Assembly: GCA_905182985.1 (NCBI GenBank)
Contig: CAJJDN010000034.1
Coordinates: 428,006 to 492,005 of the forward strand
Direction: 5' to 3'
Length of the DNA: 64,000 nucleotides
Source: Paramecium sonneborni
Lineage: Eukaryota > Ciliophora > Oligohymenophorea > Peniculida > Parameciidae
The translations under genes were made by a program, and so were the position numbers. The notes under the pieces were generated by a model, which worked only from the letters and a program-made list of their open reading frames with translations, ran no database searches and was not told where the DNA came from. The first letter of the stretch is position 1. Every line of letters starts with the position of its first letter. Below, in pieces: positions 14,276 to 27,297 of this stretch.

Positions 14276-15997
14276 ATGGAACATATATTTTTATAGAGAA
14301 TGACTTAAATAATTTCAAACTAAAGTTCAGAATAGTGTTATTGAAAATAAAATTAGAAAAATTTAATAAACCATTCTCTTTTCATAAAAAAATTATAAAA
14401 AATAATTGAGCAATTTAATTAATGAGAAATAATTATTAATAAAAATTCTTATCAAGATAATAAGAGATTTAATTAAAATATTAAAGATAGAATCTCTAAA
14501 TTTAAGGTCTAAAATATAATTGTAAGATTTAGTTCTATAAAAATGTGATATTAATAATAAAAAATTTAATATGGATATTACATTTAACTAACTTGATGTT
14601 TTGCAAAAAATAATATTTGAACGCAGTGAAGATATTAGATTACTTCATGCTATAAACTAATAAGTACTTGGAAATCAAATATTTTTTGATTTGGAATTTA
14701 CAAAGGTGTAATAATCTCTAAGATAACTGGGATTCAAAATAATTGGGCTTAAGAAGAACGATAAATAAAGAATAGAAGAAGAGAACAAAATTATTGAAGC
14801 ATTATCGAAAATATTGATGGTGAATTTACCTGAAAGGATGTAAATATATAGATTTAGTTAAACAATAATAAAATAATTCAGACCTGAAATGCATATAATA
14901 AGATTTAATTAGAAGGATACTAAAGATTTATTTTCAATGTTTAAGTAATTCTTTATGGCTGAAAATAATTTTGATGGCATTCATTTTGTACAATTGAATT
15001 AAGAATGTGATTTTAAGGTAACCGATCAAAACAAAACAGATGTCCACCGCGATCGTATTGATAAAGTTTCTTGTGAGTAGATCAAGGGAAGAATTCCAAT
15101 TGTTAATACAATCGGCATCGACATCTGTAATTGGGAAAATGAAGTAAGAATTAGAAAAGAAAACTGAAGATACTAGTAATGAGAGTAAAGTAGAGAAGAC
15201 TGAACCAGAACCAGAAGAAATAAAACCTAAGTTACTTTTAAGAAAAAAAATTATAATTAGAGAAAATACGTAACAATAAATGAAATAGCCAGAGACTATA
15301 AATCGCAGTGTATCGGTTACTGATAAATTAGTAATGTATTCCTAAGCTTAAGAACCTAATCCAAACCCTGAAAAAGAATTAAAATATTAATTAAGATTAG
15401 AGTAAAGAAAATTAAGAAAAAATTTAAAAAACATATATTAACCTATGATAGATTTAGATAATGATCATCTATGGTGTTCTCATGCTGTATTAAAGAAAAA
15501 GTTTATGAAATATCCTGAAAAATATTGTATTCAATTATAATCAATATTTAGTTTTAAAGAGAGGAGCATTTTATATTTGGAAATATTTGAACAATAATAA
15601 TTCTGATATTAGAATAACAATTATGAATTTCGCTTATAGAAGAGCTAAATTGGTAATTGTTGACAAAATCCTTTAAGATTAAATTTAGGAACTGCATAAA
15701 TAATATAATACAACAGGATAAATACCAAGATAAGCATTACCATTGTTAGTGTCTTGCTAATAAACTCCAAAAATTTAAAAACCATAAATTCGATTATAAT
15801 AGCAATTTTAAGTTCCAAATATAAGTTAATTGCCAATGTTGCAAAGTCAACACTAGCAATTAAAATCAATGGAATTTTATGAAGCTACAGTGAAAGATCA
15901 AAAAGCACATAGGTCAAATAAATCATTAAATCTTACTTAAGAGTAGGCTAAAATATAATAAAAGATAAAACTATAAAGTTCAAAAGACTTAATTTGA
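14276..15997 (+). CDS. Unknown protein with basic and coiled-coil regions
   Basis: About 550 residues, no known domain. Three introns give one continuous frame: 22 nt at 14335-14356, 22 nt at 15018-15039 and 25 nt at 15527-15551. The N-terminal half is helical and Ile/Leu/Gln-rich (FERSEDIRLLHAINQQVLG). A charged hinge EPEPEEIKPK follows, then an ordered segment DLDNDHLWCSHAVLKKKFM and RGAFYIWKYL. The last 100 residues are Gln-rich. The start ATG at 14276 gives MEHIFLQRM; a second in-frame ATG lies at 14300. Cytoskeletal role possible but unsupported. Confidence 0.65.
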
Positions 15998-16029
15998 TCA
16001 CTATAATACACATATTTTATATATAAATT

Positions 16030-17312
16030 ATGAATTAACCTTTTAATGCAGAAATTAAATTAAAGAGCTCAAAAGAAAGAGGCTATTTTGATCAACTAGT
16101 TGATGCTGTTATTCGACCACCTAGATAAATATACGATAATTAAAAATTAGGTATAATATATCAATTTAAAATTAGGTCCAACAACTATGTTAGTAAATAA
16201 ATTACTCATTTACAGAGAAGATTTTATTGTTTTATCTAGATAATAAAATTTAAAATTACAATGTTCTTTATATAGTCCAGTATACTTAAAGGATAAAGCA
16301 AGACCATGTGTAATTTATCTTCATGGAAATTCAAGTTCAAGATTAGAATCATCATGTTATGCTAATATGTTAGCCTAAGAAGGAATAAGTTTAGTAAACT
16401 TTGATTTTGGTGGATGTGGAATATCAGAAGGATAATATGTATCTCTAGGATGGTATGAAAAAGAAGACTTTTTAAATATTCTAAAATATATTAAAGAGAA
16501 GTATTTATAATTCTTACTAGAGATACCCACTATTAGGACCATTTGGAGTTTGGGGTAGAAGTATGGGGGCAGTAACTGCTATTATGGCTGCAGCTGAATA
16601 TCCTGAATTAAACATTTTAGTTCTAGATTCTCCATTTAGTAATCTAAAATAACTTTGTATCGATATTGGCGATAATTTTCATGTTCCAACAATTGGTGTT
16701 AGATTTGTTTTTTATTTATTAAGAAAAAAAGTAAGAAAAATAGTTAGATATGATCCTAAACATATAAATACTATGCTTTATATAAGAAAGTTATCCTCTA
16801 AATGTTCTGCCTATTTTGTAAGAGCGAGCAATGATAAAATGATTGGAAAAAATCATATTGAAGAATTATATGAGGCTTTCAAAGGAGAAAAATACATTTT
16901 TACTTTTTTAGGAGATCATAATGCTCCCAGACCTATTGAAGCTTATTAAGGAATTATGAGGTATTACTATTATATATAAGCCTATATAAAAAGGTTCTTT
17001 GCAACTAGATTAAACAAAAGTAATGACATTTAAAAAATGACTTTATCTCGAAAAAGTTCTGGAAAATCACATAAAATAGACAGAGGATATAAATCTTAAA
17101 AATCTAATGAATCCGATCTAAATTATGATGAATCTGATGATGAGAATGCAAAAAAATTAAATAATGAACAATACATAACAGAAATGAAAAAACCATAGTT
17201 GTTGAATGCATTTTTATCTGATTCAGATATTGATAGCCAACATTCACTTGATGAAGATTTGCAGGAGCATGATCTTCCACAATTTTAAGATATCAAAACT
17301 AAATTAAGTTGA
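16030..17312 (+). CDS. Alpha/beta hydrolase (serine hydrolase, S33-like)
   Basis: About 410 residues of an alpha/beta hydrolase fold related to ABHD13/ABHD17-type serine hydrolases, which act on esters, amides or thioesters. Oxyanion-hole motif VIYLHGNSS, a strand FDFGGCG, nucleophile elbow GRSMG, a likely acid in the ASNDKM segment and a likely catalytic His in GDHNAPR are all present, so the enzyme should be active. Introns: 25 nt at 16151-16175 and 20 nt at 16501-16520. After the fold come about 100 Ser/Asp-rich residues with possible phosphosites. The start lies 32 bp after the previous stop. Substrate unknown. Confidence 0.85.
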
Positions 17313-17391
17313 TTATATAATTCTATATTACAAAAATTAATTTTTAATTTTCTTGCGTATTAATGGCAACTACCAATATTAATGGAATAGT

Positions 17392-18482
17392 CAGCTGTTG
17401 CCAAGATTTTGGAGTTTATTGCATTACGTAATTCTACAAAAATTATCAAAAGCTTATTAATTTCTGAAGTTATTGCACTTGGAGTCTTATCAGTTGGAGT
17501 TTATTAATTGATTAAACGAAAGTAAACTTTTAGATAGGCTAAAAAAAGAAAAAATATTATCTACATTTTAATTATCTTGTGTTTAACTTGTATAAATATA
17601 TCTGATAAAAATTAGGCAATATTTTATTTAATCTAGCATAAAAAACTTTGTTGGTCTTTTACTTTTTTTAGTTATATGGGTATTATGCATTTTTGATCTA
17701 CATTATCTATTATTTTGCAAGGAAAACTGTGAAGATCAAAACTTTCCAACCTCATAAAATAATGTAATTAAAAATCTATTGCATTTCCTTGATTTTGCTG
17801 TTTACTATATTTTTAGTTTGGAATTTATATGACTATATTACAAGTTTATCCAAGCATTATTCACTTTGTCAAAGTATATGTAATAAAATAATTTTTGAGA
17901 ATAGATATTTCATATAATAAGAATGATTGGTTTTATTGTAGATTTGGTTTTAATAGCAGTAGCCCATTCTTTGAACCTAAGTATCAAGAAGAACCTAGCA
18001 TTAAAATCGACTATGTTAAGTAATTTTTCCAACTTTGAAGAAAATTGTAAAAAAATTAATCGATAAAGGATAAAATTTTGGTATGAAATTGTTTTATAAG
18101 GATCCTTGTTTGTGCTACATTTTTGGGTTAATTGTTTTATTTTATAGAGGATATATATTTTTTAATACAAGGCCCCAATGAAACTTGCACTCTTTATTTT
18201 GATGTATTCATTAAAACTACATTCTTTTAGATTATTTAAAGTCAAGCATAAATATATCAATATTGTTTGCTATTATTAGTTGAATTAATCTAAATCTAAG
18301 TCCCTTTTGCCATAACAATTTATATTTTTTGGTTCGAAAAACTAGAAATTAAACAAGATTCTAATGTATTCTATAAAATATTTTAGTCGATTGAAGTTGG
18401 TGAAGATTACTTTTAAACAATTAAATTGTAGGTAAAAACAGATTCAAAATCTTCTGATTAGATAACAACATTAAAAGAATGA
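17392..18482 (+). CDS. Multi-pass membrane protein, possibly 7TM-like
   Basis: Integral membrane protein of about 330 residues with at least five or six hydrophobic segments, for example SLLISEVIALGVLSVGVY, AFLIYIIYYFA, CISLILLFTIFLVW and ILVCATFLGQLFYF. The pattern of short basic loops resembles a seven-helix receptor, but no family motif is visible. A 26-nt intron begins inside the second helix region. Between about 17880 and 18080 the exon joins are ambiguous: two reading frames both look coding, and introns of 31, 19 and 20 nt would be needed. The C-terminal tail is polar (DSKSSDQITTLKE). Boundaries are firmer than the internal structure. Confidence 0.6.
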
Positions 18483-18768
18483 AAATAAACATATTTAACA
18501 AATATAAACATAAATATAAAATATATAGAATAATTTATAAATATTTTAATAAAACCTATTGTACATTCTAAATATTTATTTGAAATGGATATATTTATTA
18601 ATCTTTAAATCAGTAATATAGGAATATTTATATAGATTTAAGTATTATTCTTAATTTTATTCATTCTTTATGGATTTAGAATTTTTCTATAATATTAGAC
18701 TAAATTTTATACTAATGGACTTTTTAAAAATTAGGAAAAGAGTTTTAATATATTTTTAATTCAATATT
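18483..18768. other. Intergenic
   Basis: AT-rich spacer upstream of the AGC kinase. No coding frame that I trust; it presumably holds the kinase promoter. Confidence 0.5.
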
Positions 18769-19997
<1,229 letters not shown>

Positions 19998-20004
19998 GCT
20001 TTTA

Positions 20005-21569
20005 TCAGAATTATTGATAATTTGATTACCCAAATTTGAAATCGGAGTTATATTCAGGAGTGAATGGACGATTTAAATCTGTATATTTTTTGAGTTAATT
20101 TGCATAATAACCTTCTTATGCAAATGTAGTGACACTATTTTTAAATGGTTGTTCTAAGCTATCTTCAAATTATTAATCATTCTAAAATAAATATTTTATA
20201 TACTCTTTAATTGTTAGATTCACCTTTGAGTTCACTTAGACTTCTCTTATTAAAATTATTTGCAGTTATAATTTTTTTTTAACTTTCTTCTATAATTTCT
20301 TCTGGCTTTTATTCAACTGCTATTTCGATATTTTCTTCAATTTCATCCTCTTTTTATTTCTATTCATTAAATGTAGTGAATTTTTGTGTTTTTATATAAT
20401 AATCTTAATTTAACTGTTCCTACAAAGGAGGTTTACGAGGAAATGAATGTGCCATTCTAGTATTATTTTGAGGTTTTTTGCCATTTGATAAATCTCTTGG
20501 TTTTTAAACTGATTTTTCATTCCTTTTAATACTATCATTGTGTTAGTTAATTTTGTTATTTCTAACAGACAATTTAGTACTCATATCTAAATCATTTTAA
20601 GAAATATCCTGCTGATTTGATTTAGAACTCGAAGTAATAATCAATTATTATTATTATTATTAAGATAATTATGATGGTTATTAAGTCTTTTTCTTAGGAG
20701 TAGGGTGATCATCATAAACTATATTAGCTCTTGTTATTTTTTCTTATGTTAATTTTTATTATTTCTAACTTTATTAGGTTTATGATTATTGTGAAAAACC
20801 AGTGGCTTTCTTTGATGTAATCCTTATATAATAAAGAGAATATGATACTTCATTTGACAACTGTCTTGAGAGGCCTCTAAATTGTTATCCTGATATTAAA
20901 TTATTAAATTTTAATGTTCAAAACCAATAGGAAAACCATGTTTTCCCATGATAGAGCTAATATAATAAGAGATGACATACCCATCAGGATCAGCCTATTT
21001 CATTGTAAAAATCTTTCTTAATTTACAAGGAGATTATATAACAAATAAATCAAGGGATCGAAATGTCATTCCTTTCCAACCTTGAATGAATGAATAGAGA
21101 TCTATTTAAAGGTTAAGCCAAATGTTTTTTGGTACTTCCATTGGGTATCTTATGTGGAATGGCTTTTTCTCAATTTATTTACAATTCTATGTCAAATAAA
21201 CAGTTCGCTTTGTTTTAGTTGTATCAGTAATTGAAAACTCAATTGCCCATTATTATGTCTATGGTACAAAAATTTAGAGACATAAAAACTGTTAGACTAA
21301 TCCTAGATCTCCTTCCTTTGGAAAATGGACTTTGGTGTGCTATCCTTACAATTCAATAATATAGTCTATGATTATTTAGTATAGTTAATACTCTTTAATT
21401 ATTTATCGAAATCTTTAACAAAATTATTGGTAGTAATTTTTAATAGTTGCTAATAAAACTTCTCTTTTTCTTTGTTGGCTTTATTAAGTACATCTAATTA
21501 GTTTAAAGATATACCTTTGGAATCGAATATCTCAAACAATGGTGCATTCTAAAACTAATTTTAAAACAT
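20005..21569 (-). CDS. CFAP20-domain protein (CFAP20DC-like)
   Basis: Protein with an N-terminal CFAP20 domain, the fold of an inner-junction component of ciliary doublet microtubules. The start MFQNQFQNAPLFEIFDSKG matches the family, as do FPKEGDLGLVQQFL, FSITDTTKTKRTVYL, KNIWLNLQIDLYSF, FRSLDLFVIQSPCKLRKIF and ADPDG. At least five introns are needed: 21, 26, 24 and 35 nt in the domain and 22 nt near the end. The C-terminal half is disordered, with a Gln run encoded by repeated TAA. Longer than CFAP20 itself, it fits the CFAP20DC (C3orf67) type. It sits 24 bp downstream of the coiled-coil gene at 21594. Confidence 0.85.
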
Positions 21570-21593
21570 TTTATATATAAATATTTAAAATTA

Positions 21594-22232
21594 TCAATAC
21601 TACTTATACTATTTTAAAGATTCTTATAACATTTACTTAGTAGTTTCTGCTTACATGAGTAGTTATTAGACAAATTGTAAATTACTATTAATTGATTTAT
21701 ATTGTTCTAATTCTACTTTTAGTTTCTCATTCTCTGATTGTAAATGAATTTCTCTTTCATTGGGTATTTAGTTATTGTACTTAGATAATTCTTGCATTTT
21801 TATTGTGAATTCTTTATTTAGATTATAAACCTAATTCAAAAGATTACTAATAATATTGAGTTAATTTTGATTCTACTATTGTAATTCTAATTTTTCATTG
21901 TACAATTATTTTAACTTATCCAATAGATTAATAATCTAATTAACTAAATCATATTCTATATTTTTCGGAAGTAATTATTGTCTTTTAATCATGATTTACT
22001 TTTCTTCATCTAAAGATTGAATGATTATATTGAGTTTTGAGCTATCTTCTGATTTAAATTAAGTATTAAGATATTCAGCTGCAATTTATCGAATAAAGTT
22101 TTCTTTTTCATTTTGTTATTTTTGAATCGGTGCTATTTCTAATCGCTTATAATAATTGTAGTGTTTTTTAAGTGTTTCAATTTTGTCTAATTCATTGTAC
22201 CCCTCACATAATTACTCTAATTGCGGAATCAT
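21594..22232 (-). CDS. Coiled-coil protein
   Basis: Intronless gene for about 212 residues, helical and coiled-coil throughout (examples DKLKQLYNEKLELQQQ and NEKLKVELEQYKSIN). No domain recognised. It is read in the same direction as the CFAP20DC-like gene just downstream, and its start codon is only 26 bp from that of the divergent BRO1-domain gene. A cytoskeletal or ciliary role is a guess from the neighbour. Confidence 0.75.
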
Positions 22233-22258
22233 TTATATATTAATAAAAATTCCATAAT

Positions 22259-24955
22259 ATGTTATTCAACTTACCTCTTAAATAGACCAGACATGTAGAT
22301 ATTATCAAGCCTGTAGAGTAGGCAATTCTAAGTTGTTACGGAGAAGCTACACTCTTTGCTGAAGTAATCATTATTTTCATAAAAATACAGATTAGGGATG
22401 TTGTCGAAAAAACATAAAAGTTAAGATAAAATTTAGATTATGATAAGATCAACTTGAGTATTGCAACTGATCCTTTAACATCAGAAAACTTAGAGAATAA
22501 CCTTATTGAATATCTTAAGCACTTTTCTTTGCTCTTCAAACATTTAAGATTTGAACAAGGAGATTAAAGATCCCCATAAGTTATGTTTTATTGGAGTGAC
22601 AGCTTTGATCATGTATCTAATTTATTTATTATCATTTTTAGAAAAGAAGCACTTAGTTGAATTCTGGCAGATTAGAATTGATATCCTAATATTATAATCT
22701 TGCAATTAGTTATTACTATCAAGCAAATAGCAAGGTTATAAAAGATACAGACCCTGATCGTAAGGCAGCTATCTCAAAACTTAGAAATGGGTTATGGGCA
22801 TTAGAATAGTTAAAACAAAATATACATGGACTTTCTAAAGATTCAATATCATAATTATATGACTTTTCCACCTACAATTTATAGTTCATAGAACATACTG
22901 TAATGATCATTTTATATAATAGTTTTGTGGATTGGCTTACAAGGCTCTATATTAGAATATGATGTCATCAGTAAAAACTTTTGGACTTAATGTTGTTTGT
23001 GGAACAATCTTTGAAGCAGCTAAAGAATTTTCAATTTCTTTGAAAGCAGTAGAGGGGATGAATACTCAATATTAGAAATAAATTGGAAAAGTATTTAATT
23101 GATTTATAAATTTAGAATGTTCTAGGTCTTATGTTACCAATGATTTAATTTTATTAGATATGGGCAACAGTTACAGGATGTCTTTAGATGGGTATATATC
23201 ATTACGGAAGAATATCAGAGGACTCTAGAGGATAGAATATGGGAAAAGCTTTGGGTTTTTTGGCTAAAGCATAATAAATAATATAACCAGTAATTAATGA
23301 TAAGAATGCACATAAAACATTTTCACCAGATTAACTAGATCAATTAAAATAATTGAATTAGCAATTAAATTAATTAACTACTGAATATAATTACAAGAAT
23401 CAATAAATCTATAAAGAATAATTGGTAGCTTAAGATTTATTGCCTTATCCTCCTTTGTTAGAATAAATAAGATTGAAACCATTAGAACCAGCAAGTTTTA
23501 AGGAATAAATATAAGGAGCAAATAATTTTTCAGGTTTTGTATCAGAAGAAGCTTTGCAATTGTCTAGAGAAATTAAAATGTTTGTAGAATAAACAAGATA
23601 TTCACTTGAAGAATCATTAAGATTACTATTTGATTAAAAAAGTCAAGCATATGCAGAGAATTATGTCACTTTCTTTATAGATATGGCATAATAAAAATAA
23701 CTTGTTTAAGGAGGGATTCCTTAGAGTATATAGGATAAAATTAATTACATAAGATAAAGAGGATGTTTGAGTGGAGTAGAGAAGATAATATAATAAGCAA
23801 AATAGTGTTCGGTTGTTTGTAATCAGTTGATAGGATAAATAGAATAATCATTAATGAGTGAATAATAATAAGATTAAGATAATAGAAATAAATTTGGTGC
23901 TAAATGGACAAGAAGTCCATCAGCTTAATTAAATTAATAATACTTCAATTCTTTAAAAGATCTTAAAGCTAAATACTTATAAGCATAGAAGATTGATTTT
24001 GATGTTATAAATGGTTTTGAGAAAAATCGAGAGGCAGTCATACTTGCTGCCTAAACAGATTAAATTATTATTTAATAACTTCCAAAGAATAATAATAATT
24101 CAGATTTTGTTAATTAAAATGCTTAATATTTTGGATAACTTACATCTTTAGATTAATAAGTCAACTTTATTATAGATTAATTAAAATCAATTATCTAACA
24201 ATATAATTAAACTATGCAACAGACTAATTTTACAAAGTTTGCTATAAATGGATTAAATGATGGAATACCTAAAGAATAAATATTCAATGCTTCTCTTTAA
24301 GATGTTCAAGGACATATTGAATAATTTAACAATAATGTAAATATTTAGGATATCTTTTATTAGATGAATTAAGTCTCAGAAATTATTGGCCAAGTTTGTG
24401 GAATTGCTAGAGAACTCTCAAACCTTAAAAAATAATCTGCTGAATAAGTCTAATAAGCTGGATCAACTAATTAATTTGCAAGTGCATAATAAGCTATTGA
24501 TAATATTGATCATTCAGTTGTTTTCTATGAGTATATAGTCAATTCTATATTTTAGACAATTAAAAATGCATTTAGAAGATTAAGATAGAAAAATCAAAGA
24601 TTACATTGTTGCCAGAAATATTGAATCAGAACAATTAATATAATAATTCAATCAATAATAAACATATTCTTAATAATAAACCCAATCAGTATAATAACCA
24701 ATATAATAATCAGGATATCAATATCCAGTCTATCCTAATAATCCTTAATATCCATAAGCAAATCCTCCTTAAAATTATCAATAACCAGTGCCATTCCCAC
24801 CTTAATAATACCCATAATAGTATCCACAATAGTATCCATAATAATATCCATAATAATACCCATAATAATACCCATAATAATACCCATAATAATACCCATA
24901 ATAATATCCATAATAATAAAATTAAGGAATGTGGGGTCAATAATAGAAAAAATGA
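22259..24955 (+). CDS. BRO1-domain protein, ALIX-like
   Basis: ALIX/Bro1 homologue of about 850 residues. These proteins bind ESCRT-III and help membrane scission at endosomes and the cell surface. Order of parts: short start MLFNLPLKQTRHVDI; BRO1 domain to about residue 330 with DSFDHKRSTQLNSG, CGLAYKALYQNMM and YYYQA; a V-shaped coiled-coil domain from about 370 to 740; then a Pro/Gln/Tyr tail with ten PQQY units (24800-24919). Introns of about 23-29 nt, one at 22364-22390, keep the frame; a 25-nt intron before QLKMHLEDQDRKIKDYIVAR is needed to reach the tail. The tail could bind TSG101-like or other proline-binding partners, by analogy. Confidence 0.88.
24800..24919 (+). repeat. 12-bp tandem repeat encoding PQQY
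   Basis: About ten tandem copies of a 12-bp unit (consensus CCATAATAATAY) in frame at the 3' end of the ALIX-like gene, each encoding Pro-Gln-Gln-Tyr. Only the Paramecium code makes it open, since it is full of TAA. Copies differ mainly at synonymous sites. Confidence 0.9.
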
Positions 24956-25103
24956 CATAAAAATTAAATAATTACATATTTATTATTATTAATTCTTAAA
25001 ATCATTCTTTTTCTTTTAGGTTCTATTATTTTATTAAAATTCTATAGATGTGTGAATCTTGGTTAATATTAATAAATATTAATTAATATTTTATTTATAA
25101 AAT

Positions 25104-25852
25104 ATGTCTTCAGGAGAGCTGTCACAAGAAAAAAAAACTTTATTTTCAACTTTGGTTCAAAAGAAATAGGCGGAAACTGATGCTTAAAAGATTTAGAATA
25201 GAATTCTTCAATTAAAAATGGAACATGAAAAAGTTTTGAAACACATATAATAAGATGAATAAAGAGCTGAAGAAATTTATCGTCATAGAGTTGAAATATA
25301 AATAAAAGTAAACTTCACATTTATTAGTTTACTTAGAAAGAAAATAAAATGAAATAAAAATAAGCATAACCCCCTCCATTTTCTTTGGCTGTTTCTCATC
25401 ATTAAAGAGAAATATTGAAAAAAATAAAAGAAGATGAATTATAAAGAAAAAAATCTGAAGCTAAAATTTTTAGAGAGTAATTAAAGTAAGATTTTAAGAG
25501 TGTTCAATTATAAAAAAGTTTAGAATAAGAAGGCTAACGCATTAAAGCTATATAAGTTAAAGAAGATGAAAGATAATCTACATAATTAGCTGTAGCAAAA
25601 TTAAAGTAAAAAAGAGAAAGAGTCAGATATGAAATTGAAAATGAAAAAGATAGAATTGCCAAAGAAAAGGAGTTATATGATTTAAAAATATAAGAATTAG
25701 AGTAACTTGAACAATTAGCTATGATGGAACTACAAAATTCTTTAGCAAGATAATAAAAGGTTTAAGAGAAGATTGAATAAGCATAAAAATTATCACCTAG
25801 TGATTATGAAAAATAGTATTAAAGTATTTAGAAGGCAAGTGCCACATAATGA
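25104..25852 (+). CDS. Coiled-coil protein
   Basis: About 240 residues, nearly all charged coiled coil (VRYEIENEKDRIAKEKE, LKIQELEQLEQLAM), with a short Pro-rich break QAQPPPFSLAVSHH. One 29-nt intron near codon 62. No recognised family. The next gene, also coiled-coil, starts 21 bp downstream on the same strand. Confidence 0.7.
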
Positions 25853-25873
25853 TATATATATTAATATTTTAAT

Positions 25874-26379
25874 ATGCTTAACGAAAGTTTAGAATCCGAT
25901 AAAGAAGTTGATCCAGAAAGAGAAAGACAACGATTAATGCTTAAGAGATAAAAATCAATTGAAGAGAGTCTTTAACTTAATGTCAAAGATCATATCATTA
26001 AATTAGAAGTAAATTATTGAAAAAAACAATTAGAATTACTTAGTTGAATTAAAAAAAGACTTAGAAAATAGCAAAAAGGAAATGTCTAATTTAAGAATGG
26101 AAATTTCAACTGTTAAAAATAATCATGGTACTATGAATGATGATCTGACTACTTTTATACAAAATGATGTATCAATAATATCAAACAATTTAGGCCAAAA
26201 GACTCTTAAATGAGACAATCAAAAAATCTCAAGATGCTTAACATGATATTGAATTTTTGGATGCACAACTAAATGTTTTGAAAAGTGATAAAGATAAATT
26301 ACATGATGTTACAATTACATTAGAAAAAAGGATTGTTTCATGTGAAACAGATGTAGGATTTAAACATGTTTATGATTGA
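25874..26379 (+). CDS. Small coiled-coil protein
   Basis: About 150 residues, coiled-coil (VELKKDLENSKKEMSNL). Introns of 25 nt each are needed twice; after them the frame runs to TGA at 26377-26379. It could conceivably be one gene with the upstream coiled-coil gene, but an in-frame TGA and a new ATG separate them. Confidence 0.6.
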
Positions 26380-26484
26380 GCATTAAAATTATCACTTATT
26401 AATTTATTAATGACTTGATATTAGAATACTTTATGTCAAATTTTATTATCACAATAAAACTTTTTATATAATTTATTTTTAGAT

Positions 26485-27117
26485 CAGAAAAATATAGTTT
26501 TTTTTGTTTGCTATATGCTATTTATTGGAGCTATATCCATTACACACTATTTAAAAGATTTTTCAAAATATTCATCAAATTTACCTTTACAAACTTCACT
26601 TCTTTCCAATGATGTTTTAACTTCATTTATAAAACATTATTTATCACTCTATTTACATTTTCCAGATATATTTAACCCTCTTATTTTCATACAAGATAAC
26701 ATTGAACAATCATACCAATCTATTTTAGCTCTTAAATCATCATACAAAAATGTTAACTAATATATTTTATTTCATCATTACATCATATTTCATTATCTAT
26801 TAAAAATGTGCATAATCATGAATTTTATTATAACAAACCAATATTTTTTTTTCTGCTTATCTATAAAAAGATATATCAGGATCACTTAAATCGCATAATT
26901 AAAATTAAACTATTTAATCTAATTAGGATGTATGTTGATATTATCGAAATTATGTTCTAAATAATCTATAATCTGGAGATTGCTCAAATTGTTCTAAATA
27001 CTTTTTAGCATTTTGCTCCATCAATTATAAAGCATTTGAAATTGTTACTAGTCGTTTACGTTCAAATAGAACTTTTGATTTTTGTAGTGCTTCTTCTGAA
27101 TCAATTTAACCACTCAT
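26485..27117 (-). CDS. Unknown Cys-containing protein
   Basis: About 200 residues with one 25-nt intron. The N-terminal part is helical (MSGQIDSEEALQKSKVLFE). The C-terminal part holds six Cys with spacing CSMLSC, GKCKQSDKQC, SEVC and FKQC. I do not recognise the family. The plus strand here has a long open frame too, but it is antisense and lacks these regular features. Confidence 0.65.
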
Positions 27118-27297
27118 TAATATTAAAAATCATAAATAAGGATTTATATTACAATACAATTATGTATATTTTATATATTCTTCTTCATCTCAAAAAGAAT
27201 ATGTAAATATGTATTTGTTACAAAATAAATATTGAAAATAAATAAAATTCTTATAATGATATAGAGTTCTCATAAAATATATATAATTCAATTTAAT

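Noticed and set aside
24710..24958. Minus-strand ORF rich in Trp and Leu repeats
   Set aside because: It is the antisense of the PQQY repeat in the ALIX-like gene; the regular pattern comes from the repeat.
26515..26760. Plus-strand ORF of 81 codons
   Set aside because: Antisense to the Cys-containing gene at 26485-27117, which has a clean intron and a regular Cys pattern.
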